From Evansella sp041820985 (GTDB lineage: Bacteria; Bacillota; Bacilli; Bacillales; Salisediminibacteriaceae), in NCBI RefSeq assembly GCF_041820985.1, contig NZ_JBGUAU010000005.1, forward strand, positions 124,001 to 188,000: 64,000 bases of DNA. Reading direction: 5' to 3'. Numbering within the stretch: the first letter of the stretch is position 1; every line of letters starts with the position of its first letter. The notes under the pieces are model-generated. The model was not told the origin of the DNA, searched no databases, and saw only the letters and a list, made by a program, of their open reading frames with translations. The translations under genes were made by a program, and so were the position numbers. Positions 32,710 to 41,123 of this stretch are shown in pieces.

Positions 32710-34563
32710 TTATGATCGGTTGAAGAACAAATCAAGTAAACGAGCCCAGAAGCCCTTTTCTTCCTCTTCCTCTAACGATTCGTTTTCCTCTGAATCTAAT
32801 TTGAGTTTTTCCGTTTTAATCACAAATTGAACCGTATTAACTGCTGTGTTTTTATCTGATACAAAGGAAACTGGATCAAAATCAGATTTATCAAACTCAG
32901 CAATCATCTTATCGATTTCATCACGCATTTGATCAGGCATATCACTTGTTGCATCGTAAAGTTTTTGAGTGCCATCCCCAAGCTCCCCTACACCTGATTC
33001 TAGCTCATTTGTTCCATCAGATAACTCCACTATCCCAGAGTGAATGTCATGATAAGATCTTGCTAACTCGGAAACTCCATCTGTATAGCTCACTAATCCT
33101 GAATGGAATTGTCCATACCCAGAAGATAGCTCATTAAGACCTTGCTCTAACTCCTCAAGATAATTCACGTTATCCATTTCTTCTATGGCAGTAGCAATTT
33201 CACTAGCTACTGTATCTAACGTCTCACTCCACTCTCTCACTGTACTACTGATATCGGAAACGGAAACTTCTATCCCTTCAAAGATTCCACTAATCTCTCG
33301 ATATGTCTCTAGTGCAGCCACGCTAGCAGTGTGTGTCTCCAGCAAACGATCGATAAGGTCACTATCCACTTCACTATCATACAACTCTTGGATTTCCTCA
33401 TCAGAAATTGTATATTGTGGGATGCTTCCCATGGCACGGTCTAAGTCAGCAAATGCTTCGGAATAGTTCGTTTCTAGATCTTCCAATTCATTTGCAACAG
33501 TTTGCAGCGACTCCGCTAATTGAAAAAGTTCTTCTGGTAGCTCTTCAAGTTCCTGAATGTCCAATTCTGGAATGTTTATTTCTGCAAGTCCATCGCTAAC
33601 CGAACCGCTAATCAAATGAATCATTTCGTTAAATTGTCTAGAAGCATCAATTAACTCTGAAGAAGCTCCACTCACTTCGTTCATACCATCAAGGTACTGG
33701 GCCGAACCATCACGAAAGCTTCTTACGCCTTTATTTAATTCTGATACACCTGACTTTAACTCCCAAACGCCATCGTTTATTTCTCGGATCGCATCTGCTA
33801 ATGTTTTTATATCATCTGTCATCCCATTCACGTCAATATCAATAGCCATGGAAGACGGAATACCAGCTATTTCAATAGCCTCCATCTCAAAATCCGTAAC
33901 ATCCGCTGCAAAGCGAAGAACTTCCTCTTGTTCTGGCATGACAGTAAAGTTAATTTGCTGCTTTTTCCCAACATTGGCAATCGTTGCATCTGGAGCTTCT
34001 ATGTTTCTCATAAGCTCAGATGGAATAGTGAGAGATACTTGCAATATATAATGCTCAAAAAATGTCCGGTTCACCACTTCGTTTGCAGTTGTTTCAATGA
34101 TAATTTGTAATCGACCTTCCCTACCTGCAAGGTTTTCAGGATCCATTTCTTTTCCGTCTAAAAAATAGGAAATATCAATATTCCAAGGTAGTTGTTCCTT
34201 ATCCATATTTCCCTGGTAATAAAATTTACCTTCTGTGGCATTCAAAAAAATGGTATTATCAACATGCTCTATTTCCGATAGATTCGTTAAATTGGTTATA
34301 CTTGTATAATTCCCAAAATCAACGATAGACCCCGCTCTTATTACATCAAATATATTTACCACATATATTTCTTGTTGTTCCCCTGTAGCACTTAATGTGG
34401 CATATACAACTTCATCCTTGGATGAAAATTCCCCATACGTATCAATTACAACATCCTCTTCATCAGCTGTATCATTATTTGGGGCTGCATGCACTAGAAA
34501 TGAAGGCAAGAGAAGTAGAATCGTCATAGATACAAGAAGTAATCGTTTTTTCCTCATCATCAT
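32710..34563 (-). CDS. YhgE-like coiled-coil partner of an MMPL exporter
   Basis: A 617-residue exported protein with a signal peptide ending near VHA-AP (residue 27), a beta-rich domain to about residue 230, and long helical repeats with the ELNKGVRSFRDGSAQYLDGM and GVGELGDGTQKLYDATSDMP patterns typical of the YhgE/X-associated trimeric-like heptads. It ends in a Glu-rich segment and an amphipathic WARLLDLFF. It overlaps the MMPL transporter gene by four bases (ATGA-type coupling), so the two products probably form one envelope export machine. Substrate unknown. Confidence 0.75.
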   Translation of the reverse strand: MMMRKKRLLLVSMTILLLLPSFLVHAAPNNDTADEEDVVIDTYGEFSSKDEVVYATLSATGEQQEIYVVNIFDVIRAGSIVDFGNYTSITNLTNLSEIEHVDNTIFLNATEGKFYYQGNMDKEQLPWNIDISYFLDGKEMDPENLAGREGRLQIIIETTANEVVNRTFFEHYILQVSLTIPSELMRNIEAPDATIANVGKKQQINFTVMPEQEEVLRFAADVTDFEMEAIEIAGIPSSMAIDIDVNGMTDDIKTLADAIREINDGVWELKSGVSELNKGVRSFRDGSAQYLDGMNEVSGASSELIDASRQFNEMIHLISGSVSDGLAEINIPELDIQELEELPEELFQLAESLQTVANELEDLETNYSEAFADLDRAMGSIPQYTISDEEIQELYDSEVDSDLIDRLLETHTASVAALETYREISGIFEGIEVSVSDISSTVREWSETLDTVASEIATAIEEMDNVNYLEELEQGLNELSSGYGQFHSGLVSYTDGVSELARSYHDIHSGIVELSDGTNELESGVGELGDGTQKLYDATSDMPDQMRDEIDKMIAEFDKSDFDPVSFVSDKNTAVNTVQFVIKTEKLKLDSEENESLEEEEEKGFWARLLDLFFNRS

Positions 34564-36635
34564 TTCTCCTCATAAAAGTTTGCTTTATATGTCGTTTTCT
34601 TAATAAACTTATCAAAAACCAACAACGTCGCTGGTAAGAAACAAAGAACCATAACAAAGGCAAGCAATGCTCCTCTACCTAGAAGTATCCCAATGGATGA
34701 TACTATTGGGTTAGAGGAAGTCATCCATAAAATAAACCCTACACTGGACAATATGGAGGCAGAAACAAAAATGGAAAAGGTTTTCTCATCAATTGTTTTC
34801 TTAATTGCTTTCAATGCTGACATTTCTTTTCGATTATGTTCATACGCTTCCGTTAATAAAATCCCATAATCTACCGTTGCTGCAAGCTGTACCGTACTTA
34901 TGATCAAATATCCAACAAAGACTAAATCTGTATTGCTGAAATAAGGTACAGAAAGGTTGATCCATACAGCAGCCTGAATTGTTAATAATAAAACGATAGG
35001 AATAGATAGTGACTTAAATGTAACAAGTAGAACTATTGCGATTGCAACTACGGTCAAGATATTTACAATCACGTTGTCTCTTGTCACCGTTTTTTTCATG
35101 TCAAACAGCGTGACACTCTCCCCAAGGGAATACACTTCATCTCCATAATAAGATGCTGCTATGCTTTGGACTGTTTCTACTAATGCAAATGGTAAGTCAC
35201 CTTCATTCGGAAGGTCTGTATAGAGAATAATTCGACTATAGTTTTCCGAAAAAAATTGATCTCTAATGGAATTATCGAGATATTCAGGCGGAATAACTGG
35301 ACTTACTACATCTACATACGCAATAACACTCGTCACATTAGCCAAGTCTGTTAAGTCTTGAACTAACTCTACCTCTTTCACTACATCCCCCTTTGGTACG
35401 AGTAAAACCATGGGCGTGGATTCTCCAAATGCTTCTTCAATAATGTTAAAATCAGCACCTGCACGTGTATGTTCTGGTTGTTCACCTAGTCCATACGTAA
35501 AATTGGTGTTACTTTGTGCCAAGAAGCTTGGAACAAGAATGACGAATACAAGAATTAAGCTCGGGAATCTAATTTTTACAATTTTGTTTCCTAATCCTTT
35601 AAAATTACTAATCCACTGTTTATGCTCCGTTTTATCCATCCATTTATAAAACAGAAGCGTGAGTGCTGGCAAAAATACCAAGACACTAATGAAGCTAAGA
35701 ACAATTCCTTTTACAAGGTTTACACCTAAGTCAGATCCAATTCCAAATTCCATGAATGTAAGTGCGATAAATCCAAAGAAGGTTGTTGCAGCACTTGCAG
35801 TAATGGCAGGAAATGATTTTTTCATGGCAAGCTGCATTGCTTCTTCCACATTATCTGTTTTCTTACGATATTCTTGAAAACTGTGAAGAAGAAATATGGC
35901 ATAATCTAATGACACTGCCAATTGTAATATGGGTGCCACCGATTGAGTAACGAAGGATATTTCTCCGATAAATATATTTGTTCCTAAGTTAATAAGTATA
36001 GAAACTCCTATGGCAGTAAGAAAAAATACAGGCTCGACCCACGATGATGTTGATATTACTAATATAAAGATAATAATAGGAACAAGGAGTACTGCGGCAT
36101 ACATAGCTTCTGTTCCAGCCATTTTTTGTGAAACGGCTGTATCTAACGCTTCACCTGTCATTGCATTTTCTTCACCAATTAGCTCGTAAATGGCATCCGT
36201 TACCTCCACTTCCTCTCCATTCCGAACACTAAAGGAAAAAAGTGCGTTTTTATCTTTATAATAAGATTCTACAACGTCTCTTTCTACCATTTCTAACGGT
36301 ATTTTTAAGTCAACGGCATCATCTAGCCAGAGAACATCATTTACTCCATCTATTGCTGCAAGTCGCTCTTTAAAATCAAGTGCTTCCTGAACAGAAACAT
36401 CGTGTATCATCACTCGAGTATTTTGGACGGAACCATCAAATTCTTCTTCCAATATATCCATTGCGACAGTTGACTGAACGTCATCCGGTAAGTAGTCGAC
36501 CATATTATAATTGATAGACACAAAAAACTGAGCAATCGAGGAAATGACTGCTATGATCATAAACGTTATGACAACTGTTTTCTTATGTTTAATTATTCGT
36601 GATGGTAAATCGATCTTAATCACTCCCTCTTGCAT
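34560..36635 (-). CDS. MMPL-family RND exporter
   Basis: A 691-residue RND/MMPL transporter with two repeats of one helix, a large outer loop and five helices. PILQLAVSLDYAIFLLHSFQEYR (near residue 235) and STVQLAATVDYGILLTEAYEHNR (near 585) carry the paired Asp-Tyr proton-relay motif of MmpL proteins. It is the first gene of an operon with a YhgE-like protein and is divergent from a TetR gene. Likely export of a lipid, peptide or drug in exchange for protons; B. subtilis YdgH is the nearest type I know. Confidence 0.88.
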   Translation of the reverse strand: MQEGVIKIDLPSRIIKHKKTVVITFMIIAVISSIAQFFVSINYNMVDYLPDDVQSTVAMDILEEEFDGSVQNTRVMIHDVSVQEALDFKERLAAIDGVNDVLWLDDAVDLKIPLEMVERDVVESYYKDKNALFSFSVRNGEEVEVTDAIYELIGEENAMTGEALDTAVSQKMAGTEAMYAAVLLVPIIIFILVISTSSWVEPVFFLTAIGVSILINLGTNIFIGEISFVTQSVAPILQLAVSLDYAIFLLHSFQEYRKKTDNVEEAMQLAMKKSFPAITASAATTFFGFIALTFMEFGIGSDLGVNLVKGIVLSFISVLVFLPALTLLFYKWMDKTEHKQWISNFKGLGNKIVKIRFPSLILVFVILVPSFLAQSNTNFTYGLGEQPEHTRAGADFNIIEEAFGESTPMVLLVPKGDVVKEVELVQDLTDLANVTSVIAYVDVVSPVIPPEYLDNSIRDQFFSENYSRIILYTDLPNEGDLPFALVETVQSIAASYYGDEVYSLGESVTLFDMKKTVTRDNVIVNILTVVAIAIVLLVTFKSLSIPIVLLLTIQAAVWINLSVPYFSNTDLVFVGYLIISTVQLAATVDYGILLTEAYEHNRKEMSALKAIKKTIDEKTFSIFVSASILSSVGFILWMTSSNPIVSSIGILLGRGALLAFVMVLCFLPATLLVFDKFIKKTTYKANFYEEK

Positions 36636-36650
36636 TCATTACACTATACA

Positions 36651-36679
36651 ATTATAATGACACCGTGTTGGATAATCAA
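36651..36679 (-). promoter_or_regulatory. Promoter of the MMPL operon
   Basis: Minus strand TTGATT (36679-36674), 17 bases, and a perfect TATAAT (36656-36651), 16 bases upstream of the transporter start codon. Confidence 0.6.
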
Positions 36680-36738
36680 CAAACAGTTTATTACTTATTG
36701 TTTAGTTCCCAACAAAACAAACGAAAAGTGTTGGATAA
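36665..36738 (+). promoter_or_regulatory. Candidate TetR operator repeats
   Basis: GTGTTGGATAA occurs exactly twice, at 36665-36675 and 36728-36738. The first copy overlaps the MMPL promoter between -35 and -10 and the second is just ahead of the tetR start. Between them lie AAACAGTTTATT and TTATTGTTTAG, which form an imperfect inverted pair. The placing suits a repressor controlling both directions. Confidence 0.5.
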
Positions 36739-36762
36739 CTCTATAATGATAGGAGAAATAGT

Positions 36763-37335
36763 ATGGCATCTTCCAAGATGGATCGGAGAAAAAGATACAC
36801 CCGCATGGTTTTAAAGGAAAGTTTGATGAAGTTACTTAAAGAAAAACCAATTTCCCTTATAACCGTCAAAGAAATTTGTGAAGCTGCAGATATAAATCGT
36901 TCTACGTTTTACTCTCACTTTAAGGATCATTATGACCTCTTGTATCAGATTGAAGAGGAATTTATCGAGGATATGAATGTAACACTCCGCTCTTATAATT
37001 ACAATGAGGAAGAAGAAGCATTACAAATGATAGAACATATTCTAACATATATCTCTGATAATCGAGATATTTGTGAAGTATTGTTAAGTGAGCATGGAGA
37101 TGTTTCCTTTCAAAATAGAATTATGAACGTCGCATATAATGTTTCTGTGAAAAACTGGGTATCTGAATCGAATATTGATGAGGACATTTCAAAATATGCA
37201 AGTCTCTTTGCTGTAAGTGGAAGTATTCGTGTTATTGAAAGCTGGCTACATAATGAACTAGATAAAACTCCTAAGGAAATGGCGAAAATAATCCTTACAT
37301 TAATTAAAACAGGAATTGATTCTTTTGTTCGATGA
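36763..37335 (+). CDS. TetR/AcrR-family regulator
   Basis: A 190-residue repressor with an N-terminal TetR helix-turn-helix (residues 10-58: LITVKEICEAADINRSTFYSHFKDHYDLL) and a C-terminal helical ligand domain, including the EHGDVSFQNRIM and YASLFAVSGSIRVIESWLHN segments. GGAG precedes the ATG. It is divergent from the MMPL efflux operon across 127 bases and very likely represses it and itself until a substrate binds. Confidence 0.88.
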   Translation: MASSKMDRRKRYTRMVLKESLMKLLKEKPISLITVKEICEAADINRSTFYSHFKDHYDLLYQIEEEFIEDMNVTLRSYNYNEEEEALQMIEHILTYISDNRDICEVLLSEHGDVSFQNRIMNVAYNVSVKNWVSESNIDEDISKYASLFAVSGSIRVIESWLHNELDKTPKEMAKIILTLIKTGIDSFVR

Positions 37336-37414
37336 CTTTGCTTTGCCACCTTCTCGAGCTCCGTTCTGCACAATTGGATTGCTGATTTTCTACAGAACGC
37401 CTAATTATTTGCAA

Positions 37415-37449
37415 AACTAGCCAAATTCCAAATGGAATGTTGGCTAGTT
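37415..37449. terminator. Two-way terminator hairpin
   Basis: AACTAGCCAA-ATTCC and GGAAT-G-TTGGCTAGTT form a 15-bp stem with one bulge and a 4-base loop. It lies between convergent tetR and the Gln-rich gene. The T tracts are weak. Confidence 0.5.
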
Positions 37450-37456
37450 ACATTAC

Positions 37457-37864
37457 TTAATGAGTGTTATTTTTAAACGCATTAGCAGTTACTTGCGCTT
37501 GTTGCAGCTTTTCTTGAGCTAACAAAACATCTTGCTGCTCTTGCTTCACTTGTTCTTGTGCTTGTTGCAAATGCTGACTTTCCGTTTGCAAATTCTGTTG
37601 CGCTTGGAATAACTGCTGCTGCTCCATTTGCAACTGCGAGAAAGCTTGCTGAACAGCCTGCTGAGCTTGCATTAGCTGCTGCTGTTCTTCTGCATTTGTC
37701 GTTTGGATATTTTGTAACTGCTGTTGAGTTTTTGCAACAACTTGTGTTGCTTGATGATAGTACTCCTGAGTTCCACTTGCTTGTGCCTGTTGTACTGCGT
37801 TTTCTACATTCTGAAGTGACTCAGCAACCTCTGGTAATAAATAATGCGGATCTTCTTGTGCCAT
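37457..37864 (-). CDS. Gln-rich coiled-coil protein
   Basis: A 135-residue protein. Residues 40-125 are very rich in Gln with Ala and Leu in heptads (QQQLMQAQQAVQQAFSQLQM and similar), predicting a long continuous coiled coil; Gln is about a third of all residues. A short N-terminal part (AQEDPHYLLPEVAESLQNVE) precedes it. GGGGGG lies upstream of the ATG. Similar Gln-rich small proteins occur in Bacillus spores, but I cannot name a family. Confidence 0.6.
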   Translation of the reverse strand: MAQEDPHYLLPEVAESLQNVENAVQQAQASGTQEYYHQATQVVAKTQQQLQNIQTTNAEEQQQLMQAQQAVQQAFSQLQMEQQQLFQAQQNLQTESQHLQQAQEQVKQEQQDVLLAQEKLQQAQVTANAFKNNTH

Positions 37865-38287
37865 GCTCTCATCCCCCCATTAAGTTAGTATCAAACATGC
37901 ACAGTAATAGAGTGTTCATTAAACACTTTTCTATGCTACCTCCTTTAGCAATAATCACATCCAAAATTACTAATTTTTAATATGCTTTCTTCAAGGCAAC
38001 TTCACTTTTAAACGTCATTTTCCACCTTCGCTCATTCCAAAATGACGCCAAACTTACCCGACTTCAAACGTCTTCACCATAATCCATAGTTTAACTTCCA
38101 AAGTTTCAGGTTAATAACTAAACAGTGGTTCTTGATAATATTTACGTTACTGTAAACAATAATCAAAGAAAGTTTTTGTTGATTTTTTTATAACATAACG
38201 ATATTTTTTAATAAGGTAAGGTTTTCCAATAACCTCTCGCAAATTCGTTCAACCATAGCAAAAATAATAATAGAAAGGATTCGTGAT
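37865..38287. other. Intergenic region
   Basis: Holds the divergent promoters of the Gln-rich and SLC13 genes. TTTAC-GTTACT-GTAAA near 38141 is a short palindrome. No gene or RNA recognised. Confidence 0.35.
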
Positions 38288-40129
38288 ATGATTTCTGATA
38301 TGCAATTAGTATTTCTCATCTTAGCCATTACTACTATTTGTTTTTTAGTGCCACGATTTCGAGCAGATCTTGTAGCGATCACTGCACTACTCTCCTTATT
38401 GCTAACTGGACTCATTACCGTGCCAGAAGCATTTGCAGGTTTTTCCAATAGTGTGGTAATTATGGTTGCTGCACTATTTATTGTTGGTGAAGGTGTATTT
38501 CAAAGTGGTCTAGCTCAAAAGGCCGGTGATCTCCTTGTGAAAACCACGAGGAATAGCGAATGGAAATTGACTATTTTCATGCTCATGCTAGTAGCTGTCT
38601 TAAGTGGATTTATTAGTAACACAGGAACAGTAGCAATTCTCTTACCTATTGTTGTTAGTTTGTCTCGCCAGCTTCAAATACATCCTGGAAAACTGTTAAT
38701 TCCATTAGCTTTCGCAAGTAGTATGGGTGGTGCTCTCACATTAATTGGTACAGCCCCAAACTTAATTGCTAGTGAAAGCTTGCGTGACGCAGGCTACGGT
38801 GCGCTCAACTTTTTCTCCTTCACGCCAGTTGGTCTCACCATGCTTGCAGTAGGGATTCTTTATTTATGGTTCATCGGAAGAAAAATGTTGGACAAGCCTT
38901 TGGAAAACAAAGTTGGCGATTCCGATGCGTTCAATGCAGCGGAACTCGTTGAGCAATATGGGATATCTCATCATATTCGTACAGTTAAAATCCCAGCTAA
39001 CAGCCAACTAATCGGCAAAACCATGAAACAGCTTCAACTAGCAAGTACATACCATATCACTTTGCTAGAAGTGATAAAAAAAGAAGCTACCTCTTTAAAA
39101 CGAATTGCTGGAAGAGGAAAATCTATGCGAATTACCGTCGATCCTAGCTATGTAGTGGAAGCAGACGACGTTTTTCTCGTATATGGAGAAGAAGAGGCAA
39201 TCAGCAAACTAGTTGCTGAAACGGGTCTCCTATTAGAGCAAGGAGATTATCAGTTAGAGGAATCTCATTTAGCCGAAGTAATTTTAACTCCCCGCTCTCG
39301 TCTACTGAACCAGACAATACGGGAAGTGAATTTTCGGGAAAAATACGGTCTCACTGTTTTAGCCATGAAGCATCAATTTAATGAACCTAAGCAAACTACT
39401 CCAGAAGAAATGCTATTGTACGGTGACTCCATTTTGGTTCACGGAAAGTGGAAGGATATTAACCTACTCTCCGCGGAAAAAAATGATACGGTTGTTTTGA
39501 AATCCGCTGCTGAGGATACCGATCTTGCAAATCAAAATGACAAAAGTGGAGTAGCAGGAATTATCCTCATCGGGATGCTACTAGCAATGGTATTTGAATG
39601 GGTTCCTGCCGTCGTTGCTATTTCCGTCGCCGCAGTTCTCATGATTTTTACCAACTGCATCAGACAAACAGATCAAGCTTATCAATCCATCAATTGGCAA
39701 ACCGTCGTCTTGATCGCATGTATGCTCCCGATGGCTACCGCCTTAGAAAACACTGGTGGAGTTACGTTTATGTCAGAAGGTCTCATTAACAGCTTAGGAG
39801 CAGTAGGTCCGCTTGCCGTTCTTGCAGGGCTATACCTCATTACTTCGTTGTTCAGTCAGTTCATTAGTAATACGGCTACAGCTGTTCTTTTGTTTCCAGT
39901 AGCCATTTTAACAGCACAACAGATGGGTGTGAGCCCCATTCCAATGGTGATGGCCGTAGCATTCTCATCGAGCATGGCGTTCGCAACCCCAGTTGCCACA
40001 CCACCAAATGCGATGGTAATGGCAGCCGGTAAATACTCCTTCCTTGACTTTGTAAAAGTAGGTGTACCATTGCAATTACTAATTGCAATCGTAGCTATTA
40101 TATTGCTACCGATGTTTTTTCCTTTTTGA
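38288..40129 (+). CDS. SLC13/DASS transporter with two RCK-C domains
   Basis: A 613-residue protein with an N-terminal SLC13-type membrane half (to about residue 200), two cytoplasmic TrkA-C/RCK-C domains (about 210-290 and 300-385) and a C-terminal membrane half. ISNTGTVAILLPIVVSLSRQ and the mirror ISNTATAVLLFPVAILTAQQ are the paired SNT motifs that bind sodium and an anion such as sulfate or a dicarboxylate. RCK-C domains in Firmicutes often bind c-di-AMP. GGA lies eight bases before the ATG. A terminator and repeat array 2 follow. Confidence 0.88.
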   Translation: MISDMQLVFLILAITTICFLVPRFRADLVAITALLSLLLTGLITVPEAFAGFSNSVVIMVAALFIVGEGVFQSGLAQKAGDLLVKTTRNSEWKLTIFMLMLVAVLSGFISNTGTVAILLPIVVSLSRQLQIHPGKLLIPLAFASSMGGALTLIGTAPNLIASESLRDAGYGALNFFSFTPVGLTMLAVGILYLWFIGRKMLDKPLENKVGDSDAFNAAELVEQYGISHHIRTVKIPANSQLIGKTMKQLQLASTYHITLLEVIKKEATSLKRIAGRGKSMRITVDPSYVVEADDVFLVYGEEEAISKLVAETGLLLEQGDYQLEESHLAEVILTPRSRLLNQTIREVNFREKYGLTVLAMKHQFNEPKQTTPEEMLLYGDSILVHGKWKDINLLSAEKNDTVVLKSAAEDTDLANQNDKSGVAGIILIGMLLAMVFEWVPAVVAISVAAVLMIFTNCIRQTDQAYQSINWQTVVLIACMLPMATALENTGGVTFMSEGLINSLGAVGPLAVLAGLYLITSLFSQFISNTATAVLLFPVAILTAQQMGVSPIPMVMAVAFSSSMAFATPVATPPNAMVMAAGKYSFLDFVKVGVPLQLLIAIVAIILLPMFFPF

Positions 40130-40156
40130 AAAATCGAGTAGAGTTACTGTTTACTG

Positions 40157-40206
40157 AAAACAGGTTACCCTTTAGTGAATTATTGGGGTAACCTGTTTTT
40201 GTTTTT
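40157..40206 (+). terminator. Terminator of the SLC13 gene
   Basis: AACAGGTTACCC and GGGTAACCTGTT form a perfect 12-bp stem, followed by T5-G-T6. Confidence 0.85.
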
Positions 40207-40235
40207 TAGTGATTAAGTCTTATTACGAAGGTTCC

Positions 40236-41047
40236 TGACATTTTATCCGCAATGTGCGTTCCAAATGTCGCGAGTGACGAGGTTCCGCGACATTTCAACC
40301 TCGATGTCTGTTCAAAATGTCGCGAGTGACGGGTTTCCTCGACATTTCAACCTCGGTGAGCGTTCCAAATGTCGCGTGAGACGGGTTTCCGCGACATTTC
40401 AGCCTCGGTGTGCGTTCCAAATGTCGCGTGAGACGGGTTTCCGCGACATTTCAGCCTCGGTGTGCGTTCCAAATGTCGCGAGTGACGAGCTTCCGCGACA
40501 TTTCAGCCTCGATGTGCGCTCCAAATGTCGCGAGTGACGGGCTTCCGCGACACTTCAGCCTCGGTGTCTGTTCAAAATGTCGCGAGAGACGGGCTTCCGC
40601 GACATTTCAACCTCGATGTGCGCTCCAAATGTCGCGAGTGACGGGTTTCCGCGACATTTCAACCTCGATGTGCGCTCCAAATGTCGCGAGTGACTGGCTT
40701 CCGCGACATTTCAGCCTCGATGTCTGTTCAAAATGTCGCGAGTGACGAGGTTCCGCGACATTTCAGCCTCGATGTGCGCTCCATATGTCGCGAGTGACGA
40801 GGTTCCGCGACATTTCAGCCTCGGTGTCTGTTCAAAATGTCGCGAGTGACGGATTTCCGCGACATTTCATCCTCGATGTGCGTTCCAAATGTCGCGAGTG
40901 ACGGGCTTCCTCGACATTTCAGCCTCGGTGTGCGTTCCAAATGTCGCGAGTGACGGGTTTCCGCGACATTTCAACCTCGATGTGCGCTCCAAATGTCGCG
41001 AATGACTGGCTTCCGCGACATTTCCTCCTCCCATCTCTCCAAATCAC
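40236..41047 (+). repeat. Tandem 52-bp palindromic repeat array 2
   Basis: One decayed unit near 40236, then units starting at 40288 and every 52 bp to 41016 (15 starts, the last truncated), with no indel. Arms CGCGACATTT and AAATGTCGCG enclose a 19-bp loop (consensus CAACCTCGATGTGCGCTCC) with a 13-bp linker (AGTGACGGGTTTC). The arm sequence, spacing and plan equal array 1, but loop and linker differ. Differences between units are base substitutions only (A/G in the loop, TGTG or TGTC, TCGA for GCGA in two units). A unit is about 56% GC by hand count. It fills the space between two convergent genes. Confidence 0.92.
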
Positions 41048-41123
41048 ATACCAATCAACCAAAACAAGAGCACAGAAAATTCTGTGCCCTTCCATCAATC
41101 AATCACTTTCCCAACCACTCCAT

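Noticed and set aside
40236..41047. CRISPR array
   Set aside because: The segments between arms are not unique spacers. Loops and linkers repeat from unit to unit, and no cas genes are present.
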